From positions 3,534,001-3,598,000 of the forward strand of contig JAJQJQ010000010.1 of assembly GCA_028622995.1 (NCBI GenBank): 64,000 bases of DNA, written 5' to 3'. A program made the translations under genes and the position numbers. This DNA is from Panagrolaimus kolymaensis (lineage: Eukaryota; Nematoda; Chromadorea; Rhabditida; Panagrolaimidae). The notes under the pieces were generated by a model. That model saw only the letters and a list, made by a program, of their open reading frames with translations, made no database searches and was not told the origin of the DNA. Positions 26,626-43,614 of the stretch are shown here, piece by piece. Position 1 is the stretch's first letter; the number at the start of each line of letters is the position of its first letter.

Positions 26626-27348
26626 CGTCTATTCCGTTGAACCATTTTATTTGTCTAAAAAAAATATTTTTATTTTCAATAACTTTTTTCTCCTTGTGTT
26701 CGTCGTCTTGTGATTTAAGCTTGCTTGCAGCAGCCCAGCGTCCATCCCTTCTCAATAGAAATCGAGGAAAGGGATGAACGGCAGCGGTGGCGGCAAAAAA
26801 AAAGTTGAGGTGATCGACTGACGTATGTTGTCTCAGCCTAAAAGCCACAACAAACCTTTATGAAAAATATTCCCTCTCTTTAAACGACGTCCATAACCTA
26901 AGGGCCGGTGAGGGAAAAAGATAATGTTGTCTATCCGCTTTAAGTGTAATGCGACCGACGGCCGCCGAAGACAAGGTTTAACTTTGGCAGCCGTTTTATG
27001 ATAAATTTTTTTTTGCCTCTCGACAAGCCACAAACTGATGATTATTTTTTGTTTCTTGTTTGCGAAAGGCTATTTTTAATTTGCATCCATCGTCCATTTA
27101 TTCAATAAAATGTCAACAAATAATTTAAAGGAATTATGCCTCCACTCTTTTTGTTATTTATTTTTGTTTAAATAAAAATGGTGCCAAAAGTTAAAAAGGC
27201 AAAAGAAAAAGGAATTTAAAAAATTTAATGTAAAAAATTCAGTGAAGCAAAAAAGAAAAAAAGCAAAGAAAAGGTGAAGCAAAAAATTGCAAAATGAATA
27301 AATATATACATTTTTAAGATTTATAAATTTTAATAATAATATGGAAAC
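26626..27348. other. divergent promoter region (RhoGEF and dynein-like genes)
   Basis: About 720 bp between head-to-head start codons. A locally higher-G+C stretch at 26740-26990 (CGGCAGCGGTGGCGGC, GGGCCGGTGAGGG, GACGGCCGCCG) stands out from the A+T-rich surroundings and may be the core promoter zone. No convincing ORF. Confidence 0.5.
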
Positions 27349-30300
27349 ATGAAATTTCGAAAAGTCGAAGGTTTGTTTTTTATTTCAATTTAAAAGTTGC
27401 TTTTTAATTAATTATTTTATGCATTAGAAAGGTTTACGGAAGCAGTATTTGTTCATCATGTTTTGGAAGGAGTTCCACCACCACCCATTGCCCTTTGGCA
27501 AGAACAAGCGAATAGATATAATCAACCAAAATATCGTAGAATTAATCCTCGATTTATTCAATGGTTGAGTATTGAAAAGCAGCGATCACAACTTATTCAA
27601 TCACTTATAAATGAAAGTGCTAATAAAGATGTAGCTTTTGCGGTAAAAAAACTTTTTAGTCTATACTTTAAAAAACAATTCTTCAGAGAGTTTGGATGTT
27701 GATAAGTAAAGATAAAAGCTTTTATGATGAGACGAAACCACCTGAAATTCATAAAAGGGTTTTAAATGCGTCTGTACCACTGAAAGAAAATGCGAATGAT
27801 TTGAAAATTTTTCAAGAAATATATGAATGGTATACAGCTGCTGAGAAACAAAGCTTGTTTCGAGTTTATTTGAAAACTTATAAAAGTGCAAATTTGGAAA
27901 AGGTGCAAAAAGTCAAGCGTTGCCATGATGCCCTTCCTTCTCGGCTTCGAAGGCCATCAACCGCATTAAACATGACGAATGCTGTAAGATCAAAGATTCG
28001 ACACATTGTAGAAGAAAGACAAAACTTAATCTTCAACGATTCATGGACTAGAGTTACCATGCCTGTACATGTTACGGAAACCAAAACTCAAATTTCCAAT
28101 CAAATTAATTCTTTTTACTCAATTTTTCAAAAAAAGTAAAAACATTCATAAACTTAAAAATTTTAATATTTATTTTCGCTTTTTAGAATAGATCCATTAT
28201 TTTCCGATACAGATAAAAAGAAAAAGGTTCTGGAAATAACCTTATGTCAAGAATATACTAAAGCAGCTCAGGCGTCTATCAAAAATTATATTGAGACTCT
28301 TCGAAATGCACAAGGAGTAATCTTAATTGAATGTTGGCTTACAGATAATAGAATAACTGTGCCTATGAGAGCTATAGTTGATGAATTGAAAGCTCCAGTC
28401 TTTCTTATGCTACAAAATGAAAAAGTTAGATTAACGCCTGAAGAAGCTGAAGATATTAGTGAACAATTAACTTTGGTTATTGAAAATTTATTGAGAGTGG
28501 ATGAAATTTTCAAAACTCCTATAGTTTTCCAATTTTCAAAGCTAATCAATAATGAACCAGTAAATATTTCTTAAAATTTCATTCGAAATACTTTATTGAA
28601 CTTTTCAGATTCCATATTCTGCAGAAGAAATGGAAATTGCAGATTGGCTTAAGAGTTACCGAAACGATATTATCAAAATGGAATATTGTCCAAATGTTAG
28701 TTTCATCATTTAAAAATAAAATCAATTATTGAGTTTTAGACAATTATCCATAATGTTTTCTCAATAAATTTGAAACAGATTTGGAAAACATTGCGAGACC
28801 GAGCTCAACAAAACATCCTTGATTGCTCTCGCAGATTGAGACTAAATTTCCATGAGTAATTTTTTATTTATGTTTTTTGTAACTCTTTGTACCTTTTAAG
28901 AAATTTGATTCAACTACAACAAGAATTTCATCGATTTAAACGAATTTTAAGTTTTCGATCAATGGAGTCATCCCTCATGTTATTAAATAAAGCGGAGGTT
29001 ACAGTTTTATGCGATCATGACATCCCCTTAGCTGTTGAAGAATTAAGCCAACTTTATTCTCGAATGCATGATTTGTCACAAGTTATAACATTTGATTCAA
29101 GCGATCATGAACTTTTAATTTCTATTGTTGCAATGAGGCGAGCACTTCCCCGTCAAATTGCCGATCATCGAATGTTTTTTCAACGAAGGCTTCATATTTT
29201 TACACATTTTGTTAAAGCAAGAATAATATTTTTTTAAAGATAAAATGAAACTCGAAATTTCAGGGTCGTCAAAGAGCTGTTCAAGATCATGTTCAAAAAT
29301 CCACTGATAAGCTTCGATTAATAAATACTTTCACAAACCCAGCGGAAGTGGATTTTTATTTAAACGAAATGTCAACTCTAAAGCCACTAATTTGTTCATT
29401 AATGGAAGAGCTTCGCGAATTAAATCAATTTGAACAAGTTGTTAGTTTTCCATTAACACGCATAACCCTCATTGAATTATTAGAAAAGCATATCGAAGCT
29501 TTTATGTCACTTTTTACTTGGGCCAAAGAATTTCGAGATAGAGAGGAGTAAGATTTAATATTTTTTTGAGGCTATAAATATAATGGTTATTTTTAGGGCT
29601 TTTTATAATCGCATCAGAGTAAATGCAAATGTTGAAGAATTCAGGACTTTTATAGACAATTTCCTTGAAGCAATTACAGAATTAAATACTCAACTTGAAG
29701 GCCAAAGATCAGGAAAACATTTTATTATTCAACTTTGGTCAGAAGTTGAAAAAGTTCGTCAATGCTTTGGAATCGTGGACGTCCTTTCTTGCAATCGATT
29801 AAAAGAATGGCATTGGTCAAAAATGTCAGACATCGTTGGTTTCGATTTGACACAATTTGCAGAAGCAACGATTGCACAAATATCTGAACTTGGAATAAAT
29901 CAACATTATGCAAGACTTAAACCGATTGTTTATATTGCTGAAAGAGAAGGAATTGTATCGGATCAAACAAATTATATAATTAATTATTGGCTTAAAGCAA
30001 CATTTATAGTCGAAGAAAGTACTTTTTGGAAGTTATATTTGCCAATGAATTTAAAGATCTTAGTCAAAGATGCAGCGGAACATATTTTAAAATTAAAGTC
30101 TTTCTATGAACCTGACAGCAGTGTTTCAACTTATTCCCAGGATTTGAGGTAACCGAAAAAATGTTGCAAAAGTCTTGGATAAATTTAATATTGTTTTAGT
30201 CAATGGATCAAAGATATTAGATATTTGCATTCAATTATGTCTAAATGGGATGAACTTTTGCATTCATGGAATACCGTATCATCGATAATGCAATTTTCTC

Positions 30301-33300
30301 ATGATAAAATGCCAAAAGAATTCCTGCAATTTCGAACTTGTGCTAAATATTGGCAGCGATTTGGTGAACATATTAAAAATGATCCACGAGTTTTAAAACT
30401 TTTGTCAGAAAAACATGCAAAATGTTGGATTCGTTTATCTCAAAATCATTTGCATAAACTTATCGCTGGAATTGTAAGTTATTTCGGAAAAATTAGGTTG
30501 CAAAATTCGAGATTAGCTGTTATTAATGATTTCGATATGCTTAAATTGCTTTCTGACATTCCAATCGAACGAAGATTGAGAATTCTTCGTCGAGTTTGTT
30601 TTCCTCTATTGGCTGATATTTATGTCAATCACAAAGGCCAAATTTGTGTAGTCAATATTGAAGGTGAAAGAGTTTGTCTTGGAAATTATGGGCATATTGA
30701 GTTTTTACGGAAACATGATAATTTTGCTTTTGTGTCTTACCTTGCTGAAGCTATCAATTTGCGTATTATCGAGGTACTTTTTAAGGTATTTAATTAACCA
30801 TAAAAAGGAAAAATTGCAGGAATACAAAAAATGTTTGGAACACCATGAAATGGCATCAACCCCTTTTAGAGTCGCTCGAATGTTATCAGATAATATTCAA
30901 AACGGAATACAAGATTCTGCTTTTAAATATATTTTAAAAGTTTGCTATCTAATGAAAAGTTATTAAAATCAAGACTTCTTTTAGGATAATGTCCTTAGAT
31001 TGCATTTAAAAGGAACAGAACGTGATGTGCATTTAAATGTTGATTTTATTCCAGTTTCCCAAAATTTAGATATTTTGGGAGTTAATTTAGCTCATAAATG
31101 GTCAGATGGAAAAGTGCCTTTGCTTGTTGGAGGAAGGCAAGAATGTCGATTAATCATTCGAAGAATGGCTCAAAATATGTGTGCTCCCGTTCATATTATT
31201 AATTCCAATAATGATATTCACGAAGATGTTGTTCATCGATGTACGAGAGCAGCTCAAATGAATTCTGTAATATTTGTTTTTGAACATATTGATCAACTAT
31301 CAGAAACATTATTAGTTATTTTGTTTCAATGCATTGGAGGAATTCATAATTGCAGTAAGCGATTATCACTTTTTTGTATAATTTATTTAGAACAATTTAT
31401 AGTATTTCCAAGGTTAGTGTTATGCAGTACTATCGATGTGCAAGACAAAAAGCTTAATGGACCAAATATTCATATTGAACATATAATGAAAAATCATGAA
31501 CTCACCACAACTCCTCAGCGTTCAATGCTTTCGCCATCACCTTCAGATACTTTGCAACTAAATCTTTTAACCGCAGATCGAAGAACTTCCATTCGAAGAC
31601 GTCAATCAACTCCAAAACCTATTACTTTAGCAGAGTCGCTGTATAATGTTTTGAGGCATCCTGAAAGTATCGAAACCATCGGTGGCATGGATGTGGCATG
31701 TATTGGACCATTGGCTCGTTCAGTGGTCGCTGATATGATTGAACTTTATAAAGATCCTGCAACATGGATTTACATCGATTCTTTTACAAGTGACCAGTTG
31801 GTTAGGGAAGGAGAAAGCTTTGGTATGCCACCAGTTGGATATTTAATAGATTGTTTAAAATCATCATGGATTGATGCAAATGAAGCCTTACTAAATGCTC
31901 GGAAGGAATCTCTTGGTGAAATGGATCACCGTGAATCAATAAAGCATCCAATGTGTCATTTTATTATCTTTTATGGACATCATCATTTAGAAACTTATTT
32001 TCCGTATTTAAGTTCTTTATTTTGTACCAATACTGGAACAAATACACAATGGCCGCAATCATTTTTAACTTTGCCTGATGGCAGCAATTTTACTGTAGCT
32101 CCCGATGTTCAGTTTATTCTTTGCACTCCAACTAAACAAGTAAATTGTTAATAACAATATATATTTAACGAAAATGTTTTAGAAAAATGTTGTGGACTTA
32201 TTATCTCGATACAATGTTGAAATCCTCGTAATGGATTCAGAAATAACACCAACTTTGCGTGAAATTTGGCTTCGAGAAAAGAAATTTTTTGAAGAACTTT
32301 TAGGAAAAGCTGATTATTTAAATGTTGTTTCAAATAGTATGGAAATGATAATTTTGCCTTTGCTTGAAAATCACCAATTTTATAAACAAATGAGTTTCAA
32401 TCTTTTGATTGAATTATTGAAAGCAGATTTGAAAGAAGTTTTACCCTATGTTTTTCCAGCAAATTGTGGAGAAGTTCTTCGAGCAACCATTTGTTCTACA
32501 AGCTTTAATTATTTATTAATGTATTTAAAAGACACGGTTGAAAGGTTTGATGCTTCTGTCACAAAGTTTTCTGCTGAAGCTGATAGACATATTATTGATC
32601 CTGGAAAATTACCTGAACAAGTTTCGCAATGTAAAATTTCTGAAATGGTTTCTTTGCATTATATTTTTTCGTATTAAATCATTCGTGTTTTTAGGATTAT
32701 ACAAAATGGATAAAATGGTCAGAAGAAGTTCATGTTCCATCAATGATTGATAAGGATAATGCGATTGGTGATATTTTTATTACATATCCGAATGTTGATA
32801 GAATTATGACATTTGCTCAACGTCAATTATTAACAACAAATCAAAACTTAATTTTTTGTGGACCTCCATGTTGTGGAAAATCAGCAGTCGTTAAACAATT
32901 TGCAAAACACATTCTGTCTGTTTCCGATGGTTTTGTTTTTTGTTGGTTGAAAATTTTCAATCGCTTTAATTTACATAAAATGCAGGAAATTTTGCAAGAA
33001 ATTCTTGGAAAACAAAATCAAACAAAAACTATTGCAAGTTTTTAAAATTATAAAAACCTTTTAATTGTAGGACTTTTAGGTTTTCGTAGTCGATAATTTT
33101 TGTTTTACTGAAGCTACCAGCAGCTTTCTTGAGCTTCTCGTTGATCAAAAGCAGCTAATTTATAATGGCGTTCCTCAATCCTTTGAACAAGATTTCCGTT
33201 TAATTTTAGTAATGAATGATAATGAATATGAAAAATGTTATGAAAAGAATATTTATGTTGATAATTTTACAACATTTTTCGTTCATCCACCAACAAAAGA

Positions 33301-36300
33301 TGATCTCATGATGATTTTTGAAGGTTTAGTGACATGGCATTTTCAATCACAGTAAGAAAAAGAGTCAAGAAAAAAATACTAATTTCTTGTTTTTTCAGAA
33401 CATTTAGTGGCGAATACATTTCTCTGGTAACTTCGCTATCAGCTGCCGCGATGAAACTGTTCACGGCGGCTTCAATTGTTTGTTGGAATTAAAAAAAAAT
33501 ATATAAAAAATAATTTTCAGCAACCTAAAAGATTATTGCCCTATATTATTCGATTAGCTAAAGGCATAATGTTTTCATTTCCTGATAATGCTCCAGATAT
33601 CGACAGTATTCTCCGTTTATTTATCCATGAAATAATTAGAGTTGCTGTTGATAGAAATTTAAAGAAAAAAGCTAAATCTCTTTTCTTTGGGGTAATTTAA
33701 AATCCAACTTTCATTATTTTTATGAATACATTTTATTTAGAAAATAAATAGTGTATTGAATGAAGAATGCGGCACCAAAATAGAAGTTCTTTTTCCTACT
33801 AAAATGCAACACATAGAAGAAGATTCAAGTGATTTTTATTTAATGGTAAAGTTTGAATAGATTTTATTTGAATAATTTTACAACATGCCCAAATACATCA
33901 CAAAAAAATGTTTTTGCACCTTTTTATTTTTAAAATTTTCAAGGCTTTATTTAAATTTTTTTTAGAAGAAAGCAGAAAATGTTACTGTTGGATTAGATTT
34001 TACCATTGAAAAATTAATGTTTTCTGAATTAGCTGCTCAAGAAACTATGGAAGGAATTGCTTACAGTTTAATCCCAGATAAAGAGGAGTTTACAAGAAAT
34101 GTGGAAAATTTGCATTTTGAATTTTCTAAAAATCATGAAGATTGGCAAATTGATTTGGCCGTTACGGAGTAAAGACATTTTTCATTTATACATATAATTT
34201 ATTTTTAAATTTTAGCTACGTTGCGGAACATTGTCAACGAATTATGCGAGTTTGTCGACAAGCAGGAGAGCATTTGGCTTTAGCTGGAAGAGTTGGAAGT
34301 GGTCGTTATCAATGTGTAAAATTAAGCACTTTTGGAGTTATCGGACAAGTTCAACATGTTTTTGTAAATAATGGCAGTGCGATAGAATTTGAAAATTCAT
34401 GGAAAAGAGTTATGCGAGAATGTGTTTTAATCATCGCAAAAACAAATCAACCCTTGAATGTTGTATTCCATTTTGATCATATTGTATGCTTTTTTTGGCG
34501 AGAATATACTTAAGAAAATTTTTAGGTAAAAAATATACCTCAACAATGGCTTGCTATGCTAAAACATTGGCTAATGAATCCTACCTTGGAAGGTCTTTTA
34601 AGTGATGATGCCATTTTAAAGCATGGCGAATATATCGTTGATTGTGAACGAACGTTAGCAACGGTGATGCAATCAGCAAATATAAGATTACCAGGGCAGC
34701 GATACTGTCAATTCGTTTCACTTGAAGTTTTAAAAAATGTTGAACAATTGAGAACGCTTCTTTGCGCTAGAGTTGTAGATTTTTTGCATGCTATATTTTT
34801 AATTCCGCCCGAATCTCTTCCAACTTTTGAATGGTGCAGTGCTGATCATTTCCTTGTACGTTTCTTAATTTATATATTTTTTTATTATTTCAAACTTTTA
34901 GCCTCTAAACAACGAAGAAGAGAAACTTATGGGCCAAAAAATATTAAGTGAATGCAATTATCCTAAAAAAGACCATTTGCTTGAAACTTTACAAAATATT
35001 CTTGAAACCACTATGGAATCTTTTACCGAACATCATCCTTCTTTTGATGTTCGATTGTGGTTTCAATTTTGTCAGAAAACAACAAATATTTATAATAAAC
35101 GGACAAGGCAAGCATGTTATTTTTATTCTTTTAGCATTTATAAATTTTTTTTAGTATTATTCAAAGTCAAATTACTATGTTAACCAATACTTTAAAAACA
35201 TTAAGCAGAATTAAACAACTTTCAATTATGGGTGGAAAAGCGTCAACTGAGGAGCTTTTCAGTACATTAGATGACACGGATTTGATTTCATTGATGCAAA
35301 AAAGACATTTAAATGAAGATAATAAAGCCTTGGAAGAACTAACAAGTGTGAGTTTTTTTTATCAAAAATAAACCATTTTTTTAAATTGTAGCTTTGCAGA
35401 CGATAGCAGAAGTAGAAAAAAATTCTAATGAATTTGAAGTAGCAATCATTCTGCTTCAAGCCAAAGTTGATGCTATCATGGATGTAAATTTTTTAGGTGT
35501 TTTATAAAAGTTAACAGAAATTTTTTTAGGAGCCACAAAAAGAATTTACAATTGCTGCGGAACAAATAACAGAATTTTCAAATAATGATTTCAAAAAATT
35601 TGCAACTACACCCAAGCCAACTTTAGCTATGCGATATAGTGTCGAAGTGTTGCGAAGAGTAATCGATCCAAATTTTCAGTCAAGTAAATTTGGAGTTCTA
35701 TGCTTTTGAGAAAAATAAATAATTTTTAGAGAAAAGCACTATTGAGTCATGGGCAAATTTGCAAGGATTCCTAAAGCAAAATAATTTGTTAAATCAAATC
35801 AAAATTTTCAATATTTATTCCATCGATCATACGAGATTAAAAATGTTAAAACATTATACAGAAAATCGAGAAATGAAAATTGCTAAATTGGAAATTGAAT
35901 CTAAAATATCCGCAGTAATTTGTAAATGGGTTTTGGCGGCCATTTCTGTCGCAGAAGCAAATATTAGCCTAAATGAAGAGCAAAAAGGTGTAAAAGAAGC
36001 ATGGAACAAATTGCATCAAGAACGGGAGAAATTGATAGTTTTACAAAAAGAAAACGAAAAATTAGAGAAAAATGTTTTTGCATTAAAACACAACGTAGCA
36101 ATTTTGGAAGAAAAAGTAATGAAAATAAAAAGGGCTATTAATTATCGGCAAAGAGGGACACGAATTATTCAAATGCTAATCCCTTTAGAACCACGGTTTG
36201 TTATAAAATACTTTTTAGAATATATTTTTAAAATATACTTAATTTTAGGTGGAGTCAACAAATTCAAGCTCTAAAGCGTCTCTTGGATAATCTAATTGGA

Positions 36301-37247
36301 AACAGTATTTATGACGCCGCATTTCAAACATTTTTGCTTGATGCTTCACCCGAAACCAGACAGGTTTAAATAAAACCAAAACTTTAAATAAAAACTACTT
36401 TTATAGTCGTTATGTGTAAAATGGGGAACATTTTTATTGAGAGCTTCATTGGGTTATGAACAACGTTATTGCACTCCTAAAAATCTTTTACTGAACAAAT
36501 TGCTGTTAGTTTAAGTTTTTTAGTATTTTTAAGTTGCAGCTTTTTTAGAACCGTCGATAGCAAAGAACCATATCCTTTAGTTTATGACAAAACTGCCACT
36601 TTAGTAAATGCAGTATCTTGTCTTGCAGAAAAACATATTAGCCTTAAAATTCCTGATCCAAATGGATGGCTAAATCAAAACTTTTTAAATGAAGTTCAAA
36701 GAAGTACACATACAGAATTAAAACTTGTGAGTTTTATATGGATAAAAATAACCTATTAAAATAATGTATTTATAGATAATTCATAATGTCAATACTTCTC
36801 CTCCACTGGAATGGTACTCGATGTTAATTCGTGAACCAGAAAAAGGAATGATTACATTAGCGAATCGAGTGTGTCGTTTTTCAGTTAGCAATGGAATTAT
36901 TTTTATTACAAATCATACATTTTCCAATTTTTCTCCACAATTTCTTGATACTGTAAGATTCTAATCAAAAAATCATTTTAACTAAAGATTTGGGATTTAG
37001 GTAACTCCAATAGTGGTTTATGATAAAATAACCGAAGCTGATGTTTACAAAACACAACAAACTATTACGTAAGCTTCTATATTTTTAATACTTTAAAAAA
37101 CTAAAATGTTTCAGGCAAGACGAAGAAAAAGTTTTGGCTATTTTGAGTGAATATGCTGGAGTTGATATTCTCGATTCACAAGAAACAACAGAACAATTAA
37201 TTTTTGTTAGTGAAATATTGTTGTCTAAAATTCGTGGAAATGCTTAA
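27349..37247 (+). CDS. degenerate axonemal-type dynein heavy chain, truncated in AAA5
   Basis: About 30 exons with short introns encode an estimated 2,600-2,700 residues; typical dynein heavy chains have 4,000-4,600. Exon 1 is 27349-27371 (MKFRKVE). The stem and linker cover about 27.4-30.9 kb. AAA1 (31.0-31.5 kb) has LLVGGRQECRLIIRRM where GPAGTGKTE is expected and FVFEHIDQL in place of the Walker B FDEFNRI. In AAA2 the conserved SFLTLPDGSNFTVAPDVQF segment is present, but the preceding acidic Walker B has become IIFYGHH. AAA3 keeps a P-loop, GPPCCGKSAV (32860-32890). AAA4 has GRVGSGRYQ (34285-34311), like the GVGGSGRQ of axonemal chains. The stalk has paired coiled coils, the second at 35865-36160 after AVICKWVLAAISVAE. 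The protein stops in AAA5 (QDEEKVLAILSEYAG... then KIRGNA-stop); AAA6 and the C-terminal domain are absent. Family knowledge: C. elegans retains divergent chains such as dhc-3 although it has no motile cilia. Motor activity is unlikely. Confidence 0.85.
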
Positions 37248-37476
37248 GCTTGCTTTTATTTACTTAAAAATAACAAATAATTTAAAAGTTAGTACACATA
37301 CAAATTTCCAAATAAAAAAATAATAATATCATAATCATAGAAAAATAAATACCAGTGAAGCAAATGTTACAAAAATATTTTTAAATTACAAAGGTTTTTT
37401 TGTTGTTGCAAATTAATTTTAGCCTGAGATTTTTTTTTAATTTCCTCGAAAATATTTTTAAATCTTTTTATTTTTT

Positions 37477-40941
<3,465 letters not shown>

Positions 40942-41435
40942 AATATCAAAGCTCTGTTATAAAACAAAGCTTTAAAGCCTTTTTGTGAAAAAGACAAACT
41001 CTTAAAGTTGAGCCTTTTCAATTAGCATCAATAAATTCTCTTTTTTCTAACAAATTTGTTTTGCTTGTGAGCGCAAAAAATAGTTATACGAGCAAAAACG
41101 CATTGTTTGCTATTTCATAAAATCTTGCAACGACAAATGAATACAACTGATAGAAAGGAAAAATTGTAGTAATAAAAAAAGGCAATGATGCAGTCTTTTT
41201 TTAGACTTTCGTTGATGGAATTTGTTTTGTTCATATTCAATTTTATTAAAAGTAAAAAATATAGTTCATTATTAAGCATTTCTTTGATAATAAAAAATTA
41301 ATAAAATAAAATTCGTTTGCTAAAACAATGACAAAAATTAAGATAATTTTTTAGATCTCATTAGCTTTTTAATTCGTGATTCACAAAATATCCCTTTCTT
41401 TCTTTCTCGTTGATTTATAAATACATTTATTTAAG
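40942..41435. other. divergent promoter between eor-1-like and LOTUS-Tudor genes
   Basis: About 490 bp of A+T-rich sequence between head-to-head starts. A pyrimidine-rich stretch (TTTCTTTCTTTCTCG, 41395-41410) precedes the rightward start. No ORF or repeat of note. Confidence 0.5.
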
Positions 41436-43389
41436 ATGCCGAAGGAACCTCAAACCGAAGAAGAAATTTACGATGATGCCAAATCACTGCTTCGAAAGCT
41501 TCTTTTCCATGGCAAAAAAACCATTTATGAATTGGAAAAAGAATCAAAAGAAGTATCGGAAATTCCGCTTAATAGATTAACTGTTTTAGCAGGATTTACA
41601 AATACAAGGGACTTTATTTCTTCTTGGTTTAGCGATGTCATCAAATTTGTTAATTATGATACAATCGAGTTTCTTGATAATCTTTTTGAAACTGAAGATC
41701 TTATAAATGTTGTTAATTTGCATCGAAAACAATTAGCAGAGTTTGATTTTTATTTTATTTATTTTTCTTTGATAAAAGTAAATTTCTAGACCTAACAATA
41801 ATAGAGGCAGAAATGGTGCTACTGGAAACAGAGGTTATAGAGGTAGTGGTGCACGTGGGAGAGGTGGCGGCTGCTTTCAACCTCGTCCATATAGATATTC
41901 TCCAGCTCCTTGTTCATCTACTACCGCTTATCATTCTCAACCGCCAAGGGTACCTGTTAATAATCAACCGATGCAGCCTTATATTCACCCTTCTCTAAAC
42001 CCTCCACCTCGAGTAGCGCCATTAGCAAATGGACATGTTCGTCCACCTCCAGGATTAGAGACATATTCACCAAGGAGCCAATCACCTCATCCACCGTTGA
42101 ACGTCAATGAAGCAGATCTTGAACAAATTTCACCAGAATATACTTCAAATTCAAGAAACCCTTTCACTTTTGACCACCGCGGGCTTTCGGATCCATATAG
42201 TATAAATACTGCTCGAACTGGAGGTGAGCATAGATATGGAGAAGAGCAAACTCCTTCCCAAAAACACTATCCTCCAAGAAAACAACAATATTATGAAGAC
42301 GATCAGCGGGATAATTATAATCAACCAAGATCTGTTCGCCATGAACGGGATATTTCTAATCCATATGAAACAAATGCTGCTCGTACTGGCGGTAATAATT
42401 ATGATAGAACCCAAAGCGAACAACCTCGCAATGACACTAATTATCCAAATCAAACCAATCTTCCACCTCGTGCTCGTCCTCCTCCTGGTTTTGAAACATC
42501 AAGAAATAGTGATAATGAAAGATATCGAGAAAATCATACTTCACCACAACATTTTTCTGAACGTCGACAACCACGATATGAAGAAGATCATCGCAATAAT
42601 AATTATTCGTCATCTGCCCATGGCCCACCTGGCTTTGATGATCGCCATAATGTACATGAAAATCCACAACGTCAAAATGGATTTGATCAACATCGTTATG
42701 AAGATGAATATAATGATCAGAGAGGTAGTGAATGGAATGATCATAGACGTCAACAACCCTTAAATCGTGAATATGACGAACGAGAAAATCAACGGCCACC
42801 ATCTTCATCTCGTCAATATGCAGATGATTATTTTAATGATGAACCTGAATCATCGATGGTCCAACCTGAAATTGAAGAAAATTTGCCAACTTTAAGACTT
42901 CCAATAAACCGTGGTGAACGTAAATTGACTAAAGGTGTCGTGTGTGCTTCAAAATATGGAGATTATTTTGTCAAACTTCCTTTTACGGGTGCACAAGAAA
43001 AGGATTTAAGAGTGGCTTTGCGCCAAGTTGAATGTTTTGATATAAATGATCCATATTCAAATATGTTATGCATTTATTTTCAAAGCAATATTCCTCATCG
43101 AGCTCAAATTTTAAATTTCATTGATCAAGATTCCGCTGAAATCGAACTCGTTGATGTTGGTGTCTTTCTTACAGTATATTTAAATGATTTGAAAGAAGTT
43201 GATAGTGATATTTTAATTCGATATCCACGTTTTGCTCTTCCATGTGTGGTAGACGATGAAGCTCAACTTATCATGGAAAGAGCTATAGATGGATTTGATC
43301 GATTATCAACAAATAAAAGCATTGCTATGTATATTTCAATAGAAAAGGATATTAATAACAAAAATTATGTTTTGGTTAAATTAATTTAG
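41436..43389 (+). CDS. LOTUS-RGG-Tudor protein, probable germ-granule component
   Basis: Two exons, 41436-41740 and 41790-43389, joined in frame (GA|A). The first about 100 residues fit a LOTUS/OST-HTH fold: YDDAKSLLRKLLFHGKKTIY, EIPLNRLTVLAGF, DFISSWFSDVIKF. Exon 2 opens with an RGG-like stretch (NNNRGRNGATGNRGYRGSG). A long disordered region follows, rich in Pro, Arg, Asn and Tyr, with repeated PPPGFE-like and PYETNAARTGG-like words. The C-terminus, from about RKLTKGVVCASKYGDYFVKL to the end, resembles an extended Tudor domain (NIPHRAQILNFI, IELVDVGVFLTVYLNDL). Family knowledge: LOTUS-Tudor proteins (TDRD5/7, C. elegans LOTR-1, MIP-1/2) bind Vasa-type helicases and organise germ granules and small-RNA pathways. 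The orthologue is not fixed. Antisense frames over exon 2 are codon-shadow artefacts. Confidence 0.8.
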
Positions 43390-43614
43390 ATTTAGTGTTT
43401 ACTTTCGTTGCCTTCTAAAAGTTTCTTATCTATAGCGTATTATAATAATATAAACGTTTTGTTTATTTTTTAATAAAAATTTTAATGGTTTTTTTAGTTT
43501 TTGATAATTTTTATTTGTAATAAGTCTCAATTTTCGCGATATTAGTTTGCTAAAAAATTTATTGTTTTTAGCATCAAAATTTTTGAGACGTTAAAAAAAT
43601 TGTGGTTAAATTAT

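Noticed and set aside
42151..42808. Antisense and alternate-frame ORFs over the LOTUS-Tudor exon, up to 179 codons
   Set aside because: They are His/Ile/Asp-rich shadows of the Arg/Asn/Pro-rich sense frame, whose splice sites and domains are clear.
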